64,000 nucleotides of DNA from Rhizobium cauense (GTDB lineage: Bacteria > Pseudomonadota > Alphaproteobacteria > Rhizobiales > Rhizobiaceae): the NCBI RefSeq assembly GCF_019511525.1, contig NZ_JAEUAT010000022.1, positions 1-64,000 on the forward strand. Reading direction: 5' to 3'. Positions 24,867 through 33,846 of the stretch are shown here, piece after piece. The notes below the pieces were generated by a model, which saw only the letters and a program-made list of their open reading frames with translations, was not told the DNA's origin and did no database searches. The translations under genes were made by a program, and so were the position numbers. Positions within the stretch are counted from its first letter, which is position 1, and each line of letters starts with the position of its first letter.

Positions 24867-26132
24867 CTATTGAGTGACGGGGCCTGGCGACCTTTGCTGC
24901 GGCCACGCGCCGGCAATCGGTCGACGGCGCGCCATCGCCAGCTTCCCGGCGGCAAAGTAGAAAAGAAACGTCCCGACGTTGTACGGGGTGAGAATGTCGA
25001 TCTCGACGAAGGAACGGATCGTCAGGAGCACCGCGATCGAGAACAGCAAGTAGGATTCGTCGTTCCTGAAATCCTCGATGACGCGTCGTAGGTGCCCCCA
25101 CAGAATCCTTATCAACATGACCGCAAGAACGATCACGCCTGCAAGTCCGACCTCGACGGCCGTTTCGATATAGGTGTTGTGGAAGTGGAAGCCGCTGCGC
25201 GACCCGATGAAGAACTCTTTCCACAGGCGTTCCGGCTCGGAGAAGCCCTGTACCCAGTAGGCCTGGTAACCGATGCCAAAGGCCGGGTTCTGCGTTGCTG
25301 CCTCGATACCCTGCTGCCAGAGATAAGTGCGCCCGGTCAGAGTAGAATCCTTGCCGAAAATGCCGAGAACGGCATCAACGGCCCCCAGGTAGACACCGGC
25401 AACAGCGAGAATGATGGCAGCAACGCCGCCGCCAACGACCAGCAACTTGCGGTGGTCGGGGGTAAGCGCGAGAACGACACGCAGCCCCATCATCAAGGCG
25501 ATCACGACGGCGGTGGTGAGTACGGAAGTCGCAGACTGGCAGGCGATAAGGCAGTAGGCTGATATCAAGCCGACGACACCAGACGCTGCCATCCAGAGAC
25601 GCCGTTCACCGAAGATGAAGACTGCCGCAAAGCAAGCGATCAACCCAAGGGATGCATAAAAGCCGAGCTGGTTCTTCGAGGCAAAGGCGCCGACGAAACT
25701 GAAGGTACCATCCAGCGGATCGTATTCGTAGTAGCCAAACAGCAACGAATAGACGAGCACGATCCCGACGCCCGCTATCATGCCGACCGTCAAGGTCCTG
25801 ACATCGAGCACACGGACCGCAATCAGAGCACAGATCACCTGCGTCAGATATTGAATACTGGCGCGTAGCGAGACGCTGGGAACGGCCGACCAGAAGACCG
25901 ACAGGAAGGTAAGTGCCGCAAAGGCATAGATCCAAAGGTACCGGCCATGACTGCCGAGCACCTTCTTGTAGTCCACGGCGATCAACGGCAGCCAGAGCAC
26001 ATAGTAAAGCAGGATCGCCACCTGCCCGAACTTGTACGAGTAGGCGAAGCAAAAAAGTGACAGCGCCACGGCGGGGATGGCATAGGCCGCATTCCCGCCT
26101 GGCTGGATGAGCGCCGATTTTGCGATCCGCAT
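24867..26132 (-). CDS. exoQ: Exopolysaccharide polymerase ExoQ (Wzy/O-antigen ligase family)
   Basis: This 421-residue membrane protein has about 11 TM segments and a large periplasmic loop around GIGYQAYWVQGFSEPERLWKEFFIGSRSGFHFHNTYIETAVEVGL, the Wzy_C/ligase signature with the catalytic-type H-N. It polymerises repeat units into high-molecular-weight succinoglycan. It starts ATG at 26132 after a GAGG site and lies 10 bp downstream of exoF in the same operon. Confidence 0.9.
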   Translation of the reverse strand: MRIAKSALIQPGGNAAYAIPAVALSLFCFAYSYKFGQVAILLYYVLWLPLIAVDYKKVLGSHGRYLWIYAFAALTFLSVFWSAVPSVSLRASIQYLTQVICALIAVRVLDVRTLTVGMIAGVGIVLVYSLLFGYYEYDPLDGTFSFVGAFASKNQLGFYASLGLIACFAAVFIFGERRLWMAASGVVGLISAYCLIACQSATSVLTTAVVIALMMGLRVVLALTPDHRKLLVVGGGVAAIILAVAGVYLGAVDAVLGIFGKDSTLTGRTYLWQQGIEAATQNPAFGIGYQAYWVQGFSEPERLWKEFFIGSRSGFHFHNTYIETAVEVGLAGVIVLAVMLIRILWGHLRRVIEDFRNDESYLLFSIAVLLTIRSFVEIDILTPYNVGTFLFYFAAGKLAMARRRPIAGAWPQQRSPGPVTQ

Positions 26133-26142
26133 TGCGGCCTCG

Positions 26143-27414
26143 TTATCTCATAGCCAGTCCGGCCGTGACCTTGATAAGGTCGCCGGGCTGCAGTGCCGTG
26201 TTTTCCTGAACCGGAATCTCTTTCGCCTTGCCATCGACGTCACGAATAATCGAATAGGCGATACTCGCTGCGCCTGTTGACGTGTCAAAACGGGCTGCAT
26301 CGGTCGATTGCGTCAACGCCTCCGCCATCAGCGAGTTGCTGGTTTCCAGCTTGAGATTGAGCTCATCGAGCTGCGCCTCGGTGTTCTGGAGTTCCTGGGC
26401 AAGCTGCGCATCCCAGTCGTTCCGAAGCGTGATCTCGTCCTGATTGGCCTTGCTGATGTCCTGCTTGGCCTTGAGTGAATTGGTATCGATGTCGAGGAGT
26501 GTTGCCTCGGTATCGGCAGCCCGCTGCTCGGCGGTCATCTTGCGGGCGCTGAGCGCAAGCCCTCTTTCCGCAAGATCCTCGATCTTGTCGCGATCTTCCG
26601 TTGCAAGCTGCAGCTGCCGTGTTTGCGTTTCGCTCTTCTTGGCCAGCGTCTCGACCTCGTTTTCCAGCAGTTGCTTGAGGTCGGCAAGCGCCTGAAGCTG
26701 CAGCGTCAGCCGTTTCTTGCGTGTGTTCATGAGCGCCGTTTCGCTGTCGAGCAAGGCCTTGGCCTCCGGCTTACCCTCCAGCTCCTTTGGCATCTCGAAC
26801 GTGTCCTGGTTGGCGGTCTCGGCCCGCAATCGGGCCTGCTTCACCAGCAGACGGGCACGATCGGCCATGTAGACGACAGCGTCACCCTTGGCATTGATGA
26901 AGTCACGAGCAAATCGCTGACCCGCATCGGCGCGGCGCAGACCGCCGGCAAGGCTCACGGCCTTAACGACCGTGAGATTTGGAGCAAACGGAAATTCGCC
27001 CGGCTTTTCGACGTCGCCGGATAGATAGACCGGTCGGAACTCCGACAGCTCGACCGACGCAGATGGACGGTCCTTCAGAGCAAATTGCTTCTGCAGTGCC
27101 AGTCCGATCTCCTGGGCGATCGCGTCTGTCGTTTTTCCGGAGGCAGGCATATCGCCGACGAAAGGCAAGGAAATGCTTCCTGATGGCCCGACCGTGTAGT
27201 CCCCACTAACGACTGACCAATCGCGTATGCTGCCATCCGCGGTCTGCCATTCGGCCACGCGGATCTTCAGCTTGTCCATGATGCCAAGCCGATAGTCCTC
27301 GGCACTGGCAAGCGATGAAGAAGCCAGAAAGGCACCAAATCCGGCTGCGACAACAATTCCGGATCTCAGCGTGCGAAGTCGCCCGGCCTTGCCGTCAAGA
27401 AAGCGTTTTTCCAT
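26143..27414 (-). CDS. exoF: Polysaccharide export outer-membrane/periplasmic protein ExoF
   Basis: This 423-residue exported protein has a signal sequence (SGIVVAAGFGAFLASSSLASAED), a polysaccharide-export (Wza-type) domain around residues 40-125 (DKLKIRVAEW, GDYTVGPSGSISLPFVGDMPASG), an SLBB-like segment (VYLSGDVEKPGEFPF), then a long helical coiled-coil region to about residue 380. It is required for succinoglycan synthesis and export with ExoP and ExoQ. A GGAAGG site precedes its ATG, 76 bp after exoY. Confidence 0.9.
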   Translation of the reverse strand: MEKRFLDGKAGRLRTLRSGIVVAAGFGAFLASSSLASAEDYRLGIMDKLKIRVAEWQTADGSIRDWSVVSGDYTVGPSGSISLPFVGDMPASGKTTDAIAQEIGLALQKQFALKDRPSASVELSEFRPVYLSGDVEKPGEFPFAPNLTVVKAVSLAGGLRRADAGQRFARDFINAKGDAVVYMADRARLLVKQARLRAETANQDTFEMPKELEGKPEAKALLDSETALMNTRKKRLTLQLQALADLKQLLENEVETLAKKSETQTRQLQLATEDRDKIEDLAERGLALSARKMTAEQRAADTEATLLDIDTNSLKAKQDISKANQDEITLRNDWDAQLAQELQNTEAQLDELNLKLETSNSLMAEALTQSTDAARFDTSTGAASIAYSIIRDVDGKAKEIPVQENTALQPGDLIKVTAGLAMR

Positions 27415-27490
27415 GAACCTTCCCCGTATTTCAGCACGACAAGCCGCAAGGCGTTGCCGCGCAGTACTGTTCGGTTTTTTGAGATGCGGC

Positions 27491-28171
27491 TTAGTAGCTG
27501 CCGCGTTGAGCGCATACCGCCGGGATTGTGCGTGCGATGATCACGACATCCCGAACCAGCGACCAGTTTTCGACGTAGTGGGTGTCGAAGGCGACGCGGG
27601 TTGCGTAGGAAACGTCATTACGTCCGCTGATCTGCCAGAGGCCTGTGAGGCCAGGGCGCGATTGCAGGTAGTACACGGCCGAATTCTCGTACATTTCGAG
27701 TTCGTCTCGAACGACGGGACGCGGACCGACGACGCTCATTTCGCCACGGATGATGTTGAAGAGCTGGGGCAGCTCATCAAGGCTCAACTTGCGCAGAACG
27801 GCACCAACGGCAGTGACCCGGGGGTCGTCCTGCAGCTTGCGCGTTGCACGCCACTCTTCCATCGCCTTCGGATTGTTGCGCAGGTGCTCCTGCAGAACCT
27901 TGTCACCATTGGTGACCATTGTCCGAAACTTCAGGCAACGGAACTCTTGGCCATTGTGGCCGATACGGCGATGCCCGTAGAAGATCGGCCCTTTGTCCGA
28001 CAGCTTCACCAGCAGCATCACCATCAAAAAAAGCGGGCTCAGAAAGATGAGCCCGAGGCAGGCAGCGGACACATCGAATGCCCGTTTTGCGATCCCGCCG
28101 GTCGGCGGAAACACGCTCTCGTGAACTGCGCCATAAAATGGCGAACTGTCCGATCTCGTCGCAGACTTCAT
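27491..28171 (-). CDS. exoY: Undecaprenyl-phosphate galactosyl transferase ExoY
   Basis: This 226-residue initiating glycosyltransferase moves galactose-1-phosphate from UDP-galactose to undecaprenyl phosphate, the first step of succinoglycan synthesis. It has one N-terminal TM region (FDVSAACLGLIFLSPLFLMVMLLV) and the bacterial sugar transferase domain with KFRTM, LRKLSLDELPQLFNIIRGEMSVVGPRP and SRPGLTGLWQISGRNDVSYATRV. It is the first gene of exoY-F-Q-Z. The promoter region of about 775 bp is shared with divergent exoX, whose product lowers ExoY activity in S. meliloti. Confidence 0.95.
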   Translation of the reverse strand: MKSATRSDSSPFYGAVHESVFPPTGGIAKRAFDVSAACLGLIFLSPLFLMVMLLVKLSDKGPIFYGHRRIGHNGQEFRCLKFRTMVTNGDKVLQEHLRNNPKAMEEWRATRKLQDDPRVTAVGAVLRKLSLDELPQLFNIIRGEMSVVGPRPVVRDELEMYENSAVYYLQSRPGLTGLWQISGRNDVSYATRVAFDTHYVENWSLVRDVVIIARTIPAVCAQRGSY

Positions 28172-28946
28172 AGAGGTAACTCCACTTATGTTTGCCGTTT
28201 GGTCGGGTAGGCTCAGGACGCTTAGCTAGCGCCGACGAGTTCGAAGTGTATGAGGTGATTTTGTTTTTTTAAGCCACATTTTTAAGACCGAGGCTTTCGC
28301 CCATGTTTTTCGAGCCGCCGTTCAACTTTTTTGTTTTTAAGACCCCACTGAAATAGTCATACAATTCTATGGCGACCTCCAGCTAATCTGGGCGTGTATT
28401 AATATAGTTCTCCAGCATTGCTGTGCGCGGCAAAGATACTGAAGTCTAGGTGGTTCCCGGCCCCCCCAGCCAATTGATCGTTTGAATTGACGGGTGCTGC
28501 AAAAGCGTCGGATTTTATTTGGAGAAAGACCTCGCCTATTGCATTGCACCATCAATTTTGCACTGCACCCATCAATCGTTTGAAATTAAAACTTTGTAAT
28601 AAAAGTTGAACGGACAACCGCCGCCAACCACCCTCTTCGACCGACATTGTGGCACTAATGATGGCGTGCATTGCCAAATTGCGCACAACCAGCGATCTTC
28701 CTATTCTTTTTTAATGATCTTTCTCAAAAGAGAGTCCGCGGCGATGTCGCGTGGCATTTTTACCAATAACCGGAAGAAACCTTTAAGATCGTGGCTGTAG
28801 TACGCCTTTCGAAGACGCAAAAAACGTCAACGTGAGCTTCTGTTGAAACAGGAAGTCCTGTAAAACATTCTCTAGGAAGGATCCTGGTGGCGCTTTCGTC
28901 TTCAATGATTGTTCATTGAACGAAGCTCCGATGGAGGAGGCAACAG
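28172..28946. promoter_or_regulatory. exoY-exoX divergent regulatory region
   Basis: This long AT-rich stretch (775 bp) has no credible gene. It holds three direct copies of TTTTTAAG(A/C)C at 28266, 28279 and 28334; a near-tandem repeat GCATTGCACCATCAAT (28541) / GCACTGCACCCATCAAT (28560); and two copies of ATCGTTTGAA (28477 and 28575). In related bacteria this region is bound by MucR/Ros-type zinc-finger proteins and the ExoS-ChvI system. Assigning any of these repeats to a given regulator is inference. Confidence 0.6.
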
Positions 28947-29213
28947 ATGTATGCACCTCGCGTTCTCGTCAGCATGCTCGGCGCACTGGCCGTGTTTGCT
29001 GTTGCGACGTATTGGCTGAGCGGTTCTCTCGCCGGCACCGCGATCAAGACGGCGATTTGCGCTGTCCTGTTGCAGGCCGGCTACTTTGGCGGCGTGCTCT
29101 ACCTTGTCTGGAAAGAATCCAGGAGCCGCGCGATTCGTCCTTCCGTGAAGCGCGAAGAAACGGAAAAGCTACCCGTGACACCCTTCAAGGGCTCCGAGCC
29201 GTTCAACCGCTAA
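28947..29213 (+). CDS. exoX: Exopolysaccharide production repressor ExoX
   Basis: This 88-residue inner-membrane protein has two TM segments (VLVSMLGALAVFAVATYWL and AICAVLLQAGYFGGVLYLVW) and a short basic tail. Position between exoY and exoU, size and sequence (FAVATYWLSGS, QAGYFGGVLYLV) match ExoX/PsiA-type repressors, which inhibit EPS synthesis post-translationally in proportion to the ExoX:ExoY ratio. A GGAGG site precedes its ATG. Confidence 0.88.
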   Translation: MYAPRVLVSMLGALAVFAVATYWLSGSLAGTAIKTAICAVLLQAGYFGGVLYLVWKESRSRAIRPSVKREETEKLPVTPFKGSEPFNR

Positions 29214-29347
29214 GCACTGAAATTTGCCCGCGTCCGCGCCTCTCTAGCATGGAGCAACCCTCGCTCCGTAACATCAATTGAACGGCCGCCCGTTGTCCGC
29301 CACATTTTGACGTCCTAGTTGTTGAGCGCAAACAACGGAGGCTACGC

Positions 29348-30349
29348 GTGGCAAAAACGGCAAGTATTTGCGTTATCATCGCTGCCAAGAACGCAGCGGA
29401 CACCATCGAAACCGCTGTTAGATCGGCACTTCGCGAGCCTGAAGTGGCCGAAGTGGTGGTCGTCGATGACGGCTCCAGCGACAACACGGCAGAAGCCGCG
29501 AGTCGGGCGAATGACGCCAGCGGCAGGCTGACCATAGCAAAGTTCGAACAGAACAAGGGGCCATCCGCCGCCCGAAACCACGCGATTGCAATCTCATCCG
29601 CCCCGCTGATCGCCATCCTTGATGCTGATGACTTCTTCTTCGAGGGACGCTTCAGCCGCATGCTAGCAGAGGATGATTGGGAGTTCGTCGCCGACAACAT
29701 TGCCTTTGTCGATGCCGATACGGCAAGCCAGGCGCCAAAGCGGTTGCAGCAATTTGCCGAAAGTCCGCTCTTCCTGGACCTACCCACCTTCGTCGACGGC
29801 AACATTTCAAAGCGCGGTGTCCGCCGCGGCGAAATCGGCTTCCTCAAGCCGATCATGCGACGTGCCTTCCTGGACAAGCACGGCCTGCGCTATCGGGAGG
29901 AGATGCGCCTTGGAGAAGACTATGATCTCTACATCAGGGCATTGGCACTCGGGGCGCGCTACAAGGTGATCCACAGCTGTGGCTACGGTGCGGTCGTGCG
30001 CGGAAATTCGCTGAGTGGAAGCCATCGCACCGAAGATCTTCGGCGTCTCTACGAGGCCGATCTGTCTCTGCTGAAATCATCGAAGCTGTCGCCGCAAGCC
30101 ACCGAAGCCGTGCGTCGTCACGAAAAGCATGTCCGCGGCAAGTATGAGCTGCGGCGATTCCTCGACATCAAGGCGCAATCCGGCTTTCCTGCTGCCCTTG
30201 CCTATGTGGCAACGCGCCCCGCAGCCTTCCCGGCCATTGCCGTAGGCATTCTGAGGGACAAGACAGAGCGCCTGCGGAATCCCGGTGGCGTTTCCGTCAC
30301 CGCGCAAGGCAATGGCCTGAGATATCTGCTGAGTGCCCCGGCCAAATAG
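29348..30349 (+). CDS. exoU: Succinoglycan glycosyltransferase ExoU (GT2)
   Basis: This 333-residue cytosolic GT-A glycosyltransferase has VVVDDGSSDNT, the metal-binding ILDADD motif (D-x-D), and GEDYDLYIRAL in its acceptor half. Its place after exoX identifies it as ExoU, which adds the sixth sugar (glucose) in S. meliloti. The start is GTG at 29348, with GGAGG seven bases upstream. A hairpin overlaps its stop. It is 134 bp after exoX and convergent with exoW. Confidence 0.86.
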   Translation: MAKTASICVIIAAKNAADTIETAVRSALREPEVAEVVVVDDGSSDNTAEAASRANDASGRLTIAKFEQNKGPSAARNHAIAISSAPLIAILDADDFFFEGRFSRMLAEDDWEFVADNIAFVDADTASQAPKRLQQFAESPLFLDLPTFVDGNISKRGVRRGEIGFLKPIMRRAFLDKHGLRYREEMRLGEDYDLYIRALALGARYKVIHSCGYGAVVRGNSLSGSHRTEDLRRLYEADLSLLKSSKLSPQATEAVRRHEKHVRGKYELRRFLDIKAQSGFPAALAYVATRPAAFPAIAVGILRDKTERLRNPGGVSVTAQGNGLRYLLSAPAK

Positions 30350-30355
30350 CCGGGG
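30336..30355. terminator. Hairpin between convergent exoU and exoW
   Basis: CCCCGGC-N6-GCCGGGG is a perfect 7-bp GC stem; the exoU stop codon begins in the loop and ends in the 3' arm. The exoW stop is 6 bp away. It lacks a T-run beyond TT, so it may act as a bidirectional pause or terminator. Confidence 0.5.
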
Positions 30356-30360
30356 TTCAA

Positions 30361-31320
30361 CTATCTAGAAAATTTGGCGGCAGTCAGCTGCAATGCGCTC
30401 GTCAGCAGGCGGGGATCGCGCGCAGCCCAACGCGCCAGCAGCCGGAAGTCCGGCGTCTTGCGGCGACGCAGAAGGCCGATCTGGCTCCAGATGGCCTGCT
30501 TGCGCGCAGTGTTCTTGTGTGCCTTGATGGCCTCGATCTCCTGCGGCCTGCGAGAGAAGCGGCTTTCCAGCTGGTCAAGCGCCATCCAGGTGATGAACTG
30601 TTGCTTGAGAAACTCCGGTGAGGCGTTGTCCACACCGTGGAAGATGTTGATGCCTTCGCCGCGAAACGCGCCAGCCTCGCCGCAAAGCAGCACCTGCTTT
30701 GCCGCCATGATGCAATCGCAGAAGAAGAGAACATCTTCGGCCGCCAAACGCAGCGCGGCGTCGAAGCGAACCTTCTCGAACAGCGGCCGTCCGATGACCA
30801 TGCACGACATGTGAAGGAAGGCCCAGTTCTTCAGCATGATACCCGCAAGATCCGGTACATCCAGAATTAGGGGCTTACCCACTAGACGCCGCGCGCCCTC
30901 CTCTCTCTCGAGGGCGGCGATGCCGAAGTGGTAGCCAAACTCCTCGCCCCCTTCGATGGACGCCCAGTAGCAGTCGCCGCCGAACTCCTCCATCGCCCTG
31001 GCCGCGTTCGCCAGATGATCGGGTGTCCAGACATCATCCGAGTCGAGAAAGGCAACGTACCGCGTCGCAGCCGGCACATGATCGAGGCCGGTGTTTCTGG
31101 CACCACCCGGTCCGGCGTTGGGCTGGGTAATCACCGTGACGCGAGCTCTATCCTCCTCCGACAGGAGAGCCAGGTCCGCATCCGGAGAGCACGGAGATTG
31201 GTCGTCGACGACTATGACATCAACATCCTTGAAACTTTGCGAGAAGACCGAAGCCAGAGCGCGGCCGAGAATGCCGTCCTGACGCTGGTAGAAGGGGATG
31301 ATGATCGTGAAAGCCGCCAT
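30361..31320 (-). CDS. exoW: Succinoglycan glycosyltransferase ExoW (GT2)
   Basis: This 319-residue GT-A glycosyltransferase has AAFTIIIPFYQRQDGILGRALASVF, VVVDDQSP, AGPGGARNTGLD and AFLDSDDVW (D-x-D). The N-terminus and the FHGVDNASPEFL region match ExoW, which adds the seventh, side-chain glucose in S. meliloti. It starts at ATG 31320 after AGGAGAG. In the classical cluster exoV (pyruvyl transferase) and exoT (translocase) flank exoW; neither is here. Confidence 0.86.
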   Translation of the reverse strand: MAAFTIIIPFYQRQDGILGRALASVFSQSFKDVDVIVVDDQSPCSPDADLALLSEEDRARVTVITQPNAGPGGARNTGLDHVPAATRYVAFLDSDDVWTPDHLANAARAMEEFGGDCYWASIEGGEEFGYHFGIAALEREEGARRLVGKPLILDVPDLAGIMLKNWAFLHMSCMVIGRPLFEKVRFDAALRLAAEDVLFFCDCIMAAKQVLLCGEAGAFRGEGINIFHGVDNASPEFLKQQFITWMALDQLESRFSRRPQEIEAIKAHKNTARKQAIWSQIGLLRRRKTPDFRLLARWAARDPRLLTSALQLTAAKFSR

Positions 31321-31870
31321 ACTCTCTCCTTGAGATACGCGATGTGATGATTTCCGCCCCTGGCGCATCTAGGGGTGAATCAAAGCGCAGCAAGTCTGCT
31401 GCACTGCAAAATGATGACGTTCATTTCGGCCGAAGTTTGTCAAAGCGAATGGTTGGGTCGGTTCGAACACGCCTGTGTCAAAACGAAACGATTGCGCGGT
31501 CGCATGCCGCAATTCGGCCACGATTGGAGCAGCTTGGCACCCTCGCGTTGTAACAATCGTTCACCAGTCAACAAAAACTTTTAGTCGGCCGGACGAGAAA
31601 AAGGCGCAGAAGTCGATGAATATCATCATCTTATGAAATGCACTGCTGTCGCGGGCGTTCAGAACGGTTTTGACCGACCGACACATAGGCTTTTTTCTCA
31701 TAGTGAGCCATGTCAGGACGACTGTTACGAACTGGGACCGCCGATCACTTTTGCTGCACTGCCATATTTTCTTCCGTGAATCCGCCCTAACTTCGGCGTG
31801 CGGGCTCGAGTCTGCTCTGATTGACAACGGTCGCGAGGGGAGGTGCGACCCAAAAGGGGTGACTGACAAC
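31321..31870. promoter_or_regulatory. exoW-exoH divergent regulatory region
   Basis: These 550 bp hold no gene I can support. They sit where exoT and exoI would be expected, and I see no remnant of either. Two direct copies of TGCTGCACTGC (31397-31407 and 31752-31762) lie about 80 bp before exoW and 110 bp before exoH. A GCAGCA-agtc-TGCTGC dyad overlaps the first copy (31387-31402). These are candidate operators. Confidence 0.55.
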
Positions 31871-32989
31871 GTGAATGTAGATGCGAATGTATCGTCGCGG
31901 ATCAATCTGATGCGCATCGTGCTCATTTCGGGCATTGTGTTCGTTCATATACCGGTCGACACCGCCAGCAGTCCCTTCAACGGGACCTATGGCGCATTTG
32001 ACTGGATTCGGGTGTTTCTGACGGAAGCGCTTTTTCGTGTGGGCGTTCCCTGTCTCAGCGCGATCTCCGGCTACCTGCTGTTTCGCAACGGGCGGGAAAA
32101 TTTCAGCTACGGGAAAACCGTGCGCTCCAAGGCGCAAACGGTATTCTTGCCATTTCTGCTGTGGAACTGCGCGTTCGTCGCGGCGATTACACTGGCCACC
32201 AGTGTCGGCGTCGGCGACGGCTATTTGCCCGATGCCCTGCATGCGTCCAGCCGCGATCTCCTGACGCAGGTGTTGGCGCTGGAGGATTTTCCGGCAAACG
32301 TGCCGCTCTACTTCCTCCGCGATCTCTTCGTCTGCATTCTGCTTTCGCCGCTACTCGCGTGGCTGATCAGCCGTGCCCCGATCTTGACGCTGACCGCTTT
32401 GCTGGTCGTCGCTCTCATTCCGGAACTCTCGATCTACATCGTCCTCAAGCGCTCCATTCTCTTCAGTTTCAGTCTCGGCATCTTCGTTGCCCTGCAGCAG
32501 TACGATCTCAAGGCACTTGACCGCTTTGCTCCGCTTGGCGTCTTCCTGCTGCTCGCAGCCTCGGCACTTCTGGCGACCGTTATCTTTTTCACGGGCCCTT
32601 CGTTACCGGATTGGGTACAGCTCTTCCGCAATGCGCTCGCCATTGTCGGCGCGCTCGGCTTCTGGCTGCTGTCCGCACCATTGATCAAGACACGGCTCGG
32701 TCAACGGCTTGCCAAAACCGGAAGCCTCAGCTTCTGGATCTTTTGCGCCCACTACCCGCTGCTGGTCTTTCTTTGGATCCTTTGGGGCAAGTCGGGCGTC
32801 GACTTTTATCCACTGTTCTTCGTCGCGTCTCTCGCCCTGCTGTTCCCGTTCCTCGTCTTCTCGAACGGACTGTGTCGGGCAAACTTCCCGCGTCTCTACG
32901 CAGTCCTGACCGGCGGCAGAACAAAACGGTCCGCAAAGCCGGCGTCGCACCAAGACGTCTCTCCCGAACTCGTCTCACAGCAAAGGTGA
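31871..32989 (+). CDS. exoH: Succinoglycan succinyltransferase ExoH (acyltransferase-3 family)
   Basis: This membrane acyltransferase of about 372 residues has some 10 TM segments and starts with SSRINLMRIVLISGIVFVHIPVD, the family motif with the active-site histidine. In S. meliloti ExoH adds succinyl groups, which are needed for low-molecular-weight succinoglycan and symbiosis. The start is uncertain: GTG 31871 is chosen because AAAAGGGG lies 9-11 bases upstream and the length then fits the family; GTG 31859 is possible. It is first in exoH-K-L/A-M-O-P, 3 bp before exoK. Confidence 0.87.
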   Translation: MNVDANVSSRINLMRIVLISGIVFVHIPVDTASSPFNGTYGAFDWIRVFLTEALFRVGVPCLSAISGYLLFRNGRENFSYGKTVRSKAQTVFLPFLLWNCAFVAAITLATSVGVGDGYLPDALHASSRDLLTQVLALEDFPANVPLYFLRDLFVCILLSPLLAWLISRAPILTLTALLVVALIPELSIYIVLKRSILFSFSLGIFVALQQYDLKALDRFAPLGVFLLLAASALLATVIFFTGPSLPDWVQLFRNALAIVGALGFWLLSAPLIKTRLGQRLAKTGSLSFWIFCAHYPLLVFLWILWGKSGVDFYPLFFVASLALLFPFLVFSNGLCRANFPRLYAVLTGGRTKRSAKPASHQDVSPELVSQQR

Positions 32990-32992
32990 CAC

Positions 32993-33790
32993 ATGACGGC
33001 CCAAATCGCCCATGCGCGAAAACTTTGCCTCAACCTTCTGATAATCGCCGCGGCCAGCGCTTCAGCGCTGCCGGCAGCGGCCGCGCAACAGACAGCTGGA
33101 AAGTCCTTTGTCGATGACTTCGACAAGATCAACCGCGGCTTCTGGTACGTTTCGGACGGATGGAACAACGGCGCCCACCAGAACTGCACCTGGTCGAAGA
33201 ACAATGTGAAGGTCGAGAACGGTGTTCTGCAGCTTTCGTTTGCAGACGGAAAATCGAAGGATCGGAACTACGTATGCGGCGAGATCCAGACGACCAAGCG
33301 CTATAGCTATGGCACCTACGAAGCCCGTATCAAGGCCGGCACCGGCTCGGGTCTGAATTCAGCGTTCTTCACCTACATCGGCCCTGCGGACAAGCAGAAG
33401 CACGATGAGATCGACTTCGAAGTGCTGGGCAAGAACACCAGCGAAGTACAGGTGAACCAGTACGTGCAGGCCAAGGGCGGCAACGAGAAACTCGTTCCGG
33501 TCGGCAGCAAGGCCGATGAGGGCTTCAATGACTACGCCTTCATCTGGGAAAAGGATCGCCTGCGCTACTACCTCAACGGCAAGCTTGTTCAGGACGTTAC
33601 CGATCCGTCAAAAATACCGTCAGGCGCCCAGAAGATCTTCTTCAGCCTTTGGGGTTCGGACACGCTCTCCAACTGGATGGGACGTTTCGACTACACGAAG
33701 CCGGCTGTTCTCAGCGTCGATCGCGTGGCGTTCACCGCGCTCGGCGACAAGTGCCAATTCCCTGAATCCATCGCATGCACGCTCAACTGA
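32993..33790 (+). CDS. exoK: Endo-beta-1,3-1,4-glycanase ExoK (GH16)
   Basis: This 265-residue secreted glycanase has an N-terminal signal-like region (LCLNLLIIAAASASALPAAAAQQ) and a GH16 domain with the catalytic motif HDEIDFEVLG (E-x-D-x-E). It cleaves nascent succinoglycan to lower molecular weight. AAGGTGA, overlapping the exoH stop, serves as its ribosome-binding site. It is followed by exoL after 56 bp. Four cysteines are visible in the mature part. Confidence 0.93.
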   Translation: MTAQIAHARKLCLNLLIIAAASASALPAAAAQQTAGKSFVDDFDKINRGFWYVSDGWNNGAHQNCTWSKNNVKVENGVLQLSFADGKSKDRNYVCGEIQTTKRYSYGTYEARIKAGTGSGLNSAFFTYIGPADKQKHDEIDFEVLGKNTSEVQVNQYVQAKGGNEKLVPVGSKADEGFNDYAFIWEKDRLRYYLNGKLVQDVTDPSKIPSGAQKIFFSLWGSDTLSNWMGRFDYTKPAVLSVDRVAFTALGDKCQFPESIACTLN

Positions 33791-33846
33791 TCGACGCCCC
33801 GCTGACAACAGGCGTGGCGAAAGCCGGCGCAGGAAAAGGAACCGCG

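Noticed and set aside
24817..25224. N-terminal extension of exoZ
   Set aside because: The extra 136 codons are Arg/His-rich, antisense-like over exoQ's own coding sequence, and lie before the well-placed MKTLYG start with its ribosome-binding site.
28606..28800. 64-codon ORF in the exoY-exoX gap
   Set aside because: No ribosome-binding site, no recognisable motif and a composition unlike neighbouring genes; the region is better explained as regulatory.
31321..31870. Possible remnant of exoT or exoI
   Set aside because: No frame in this gap shows polysaccharide-translocase or nuclease-like segments; I treat it as regulatory DNA.
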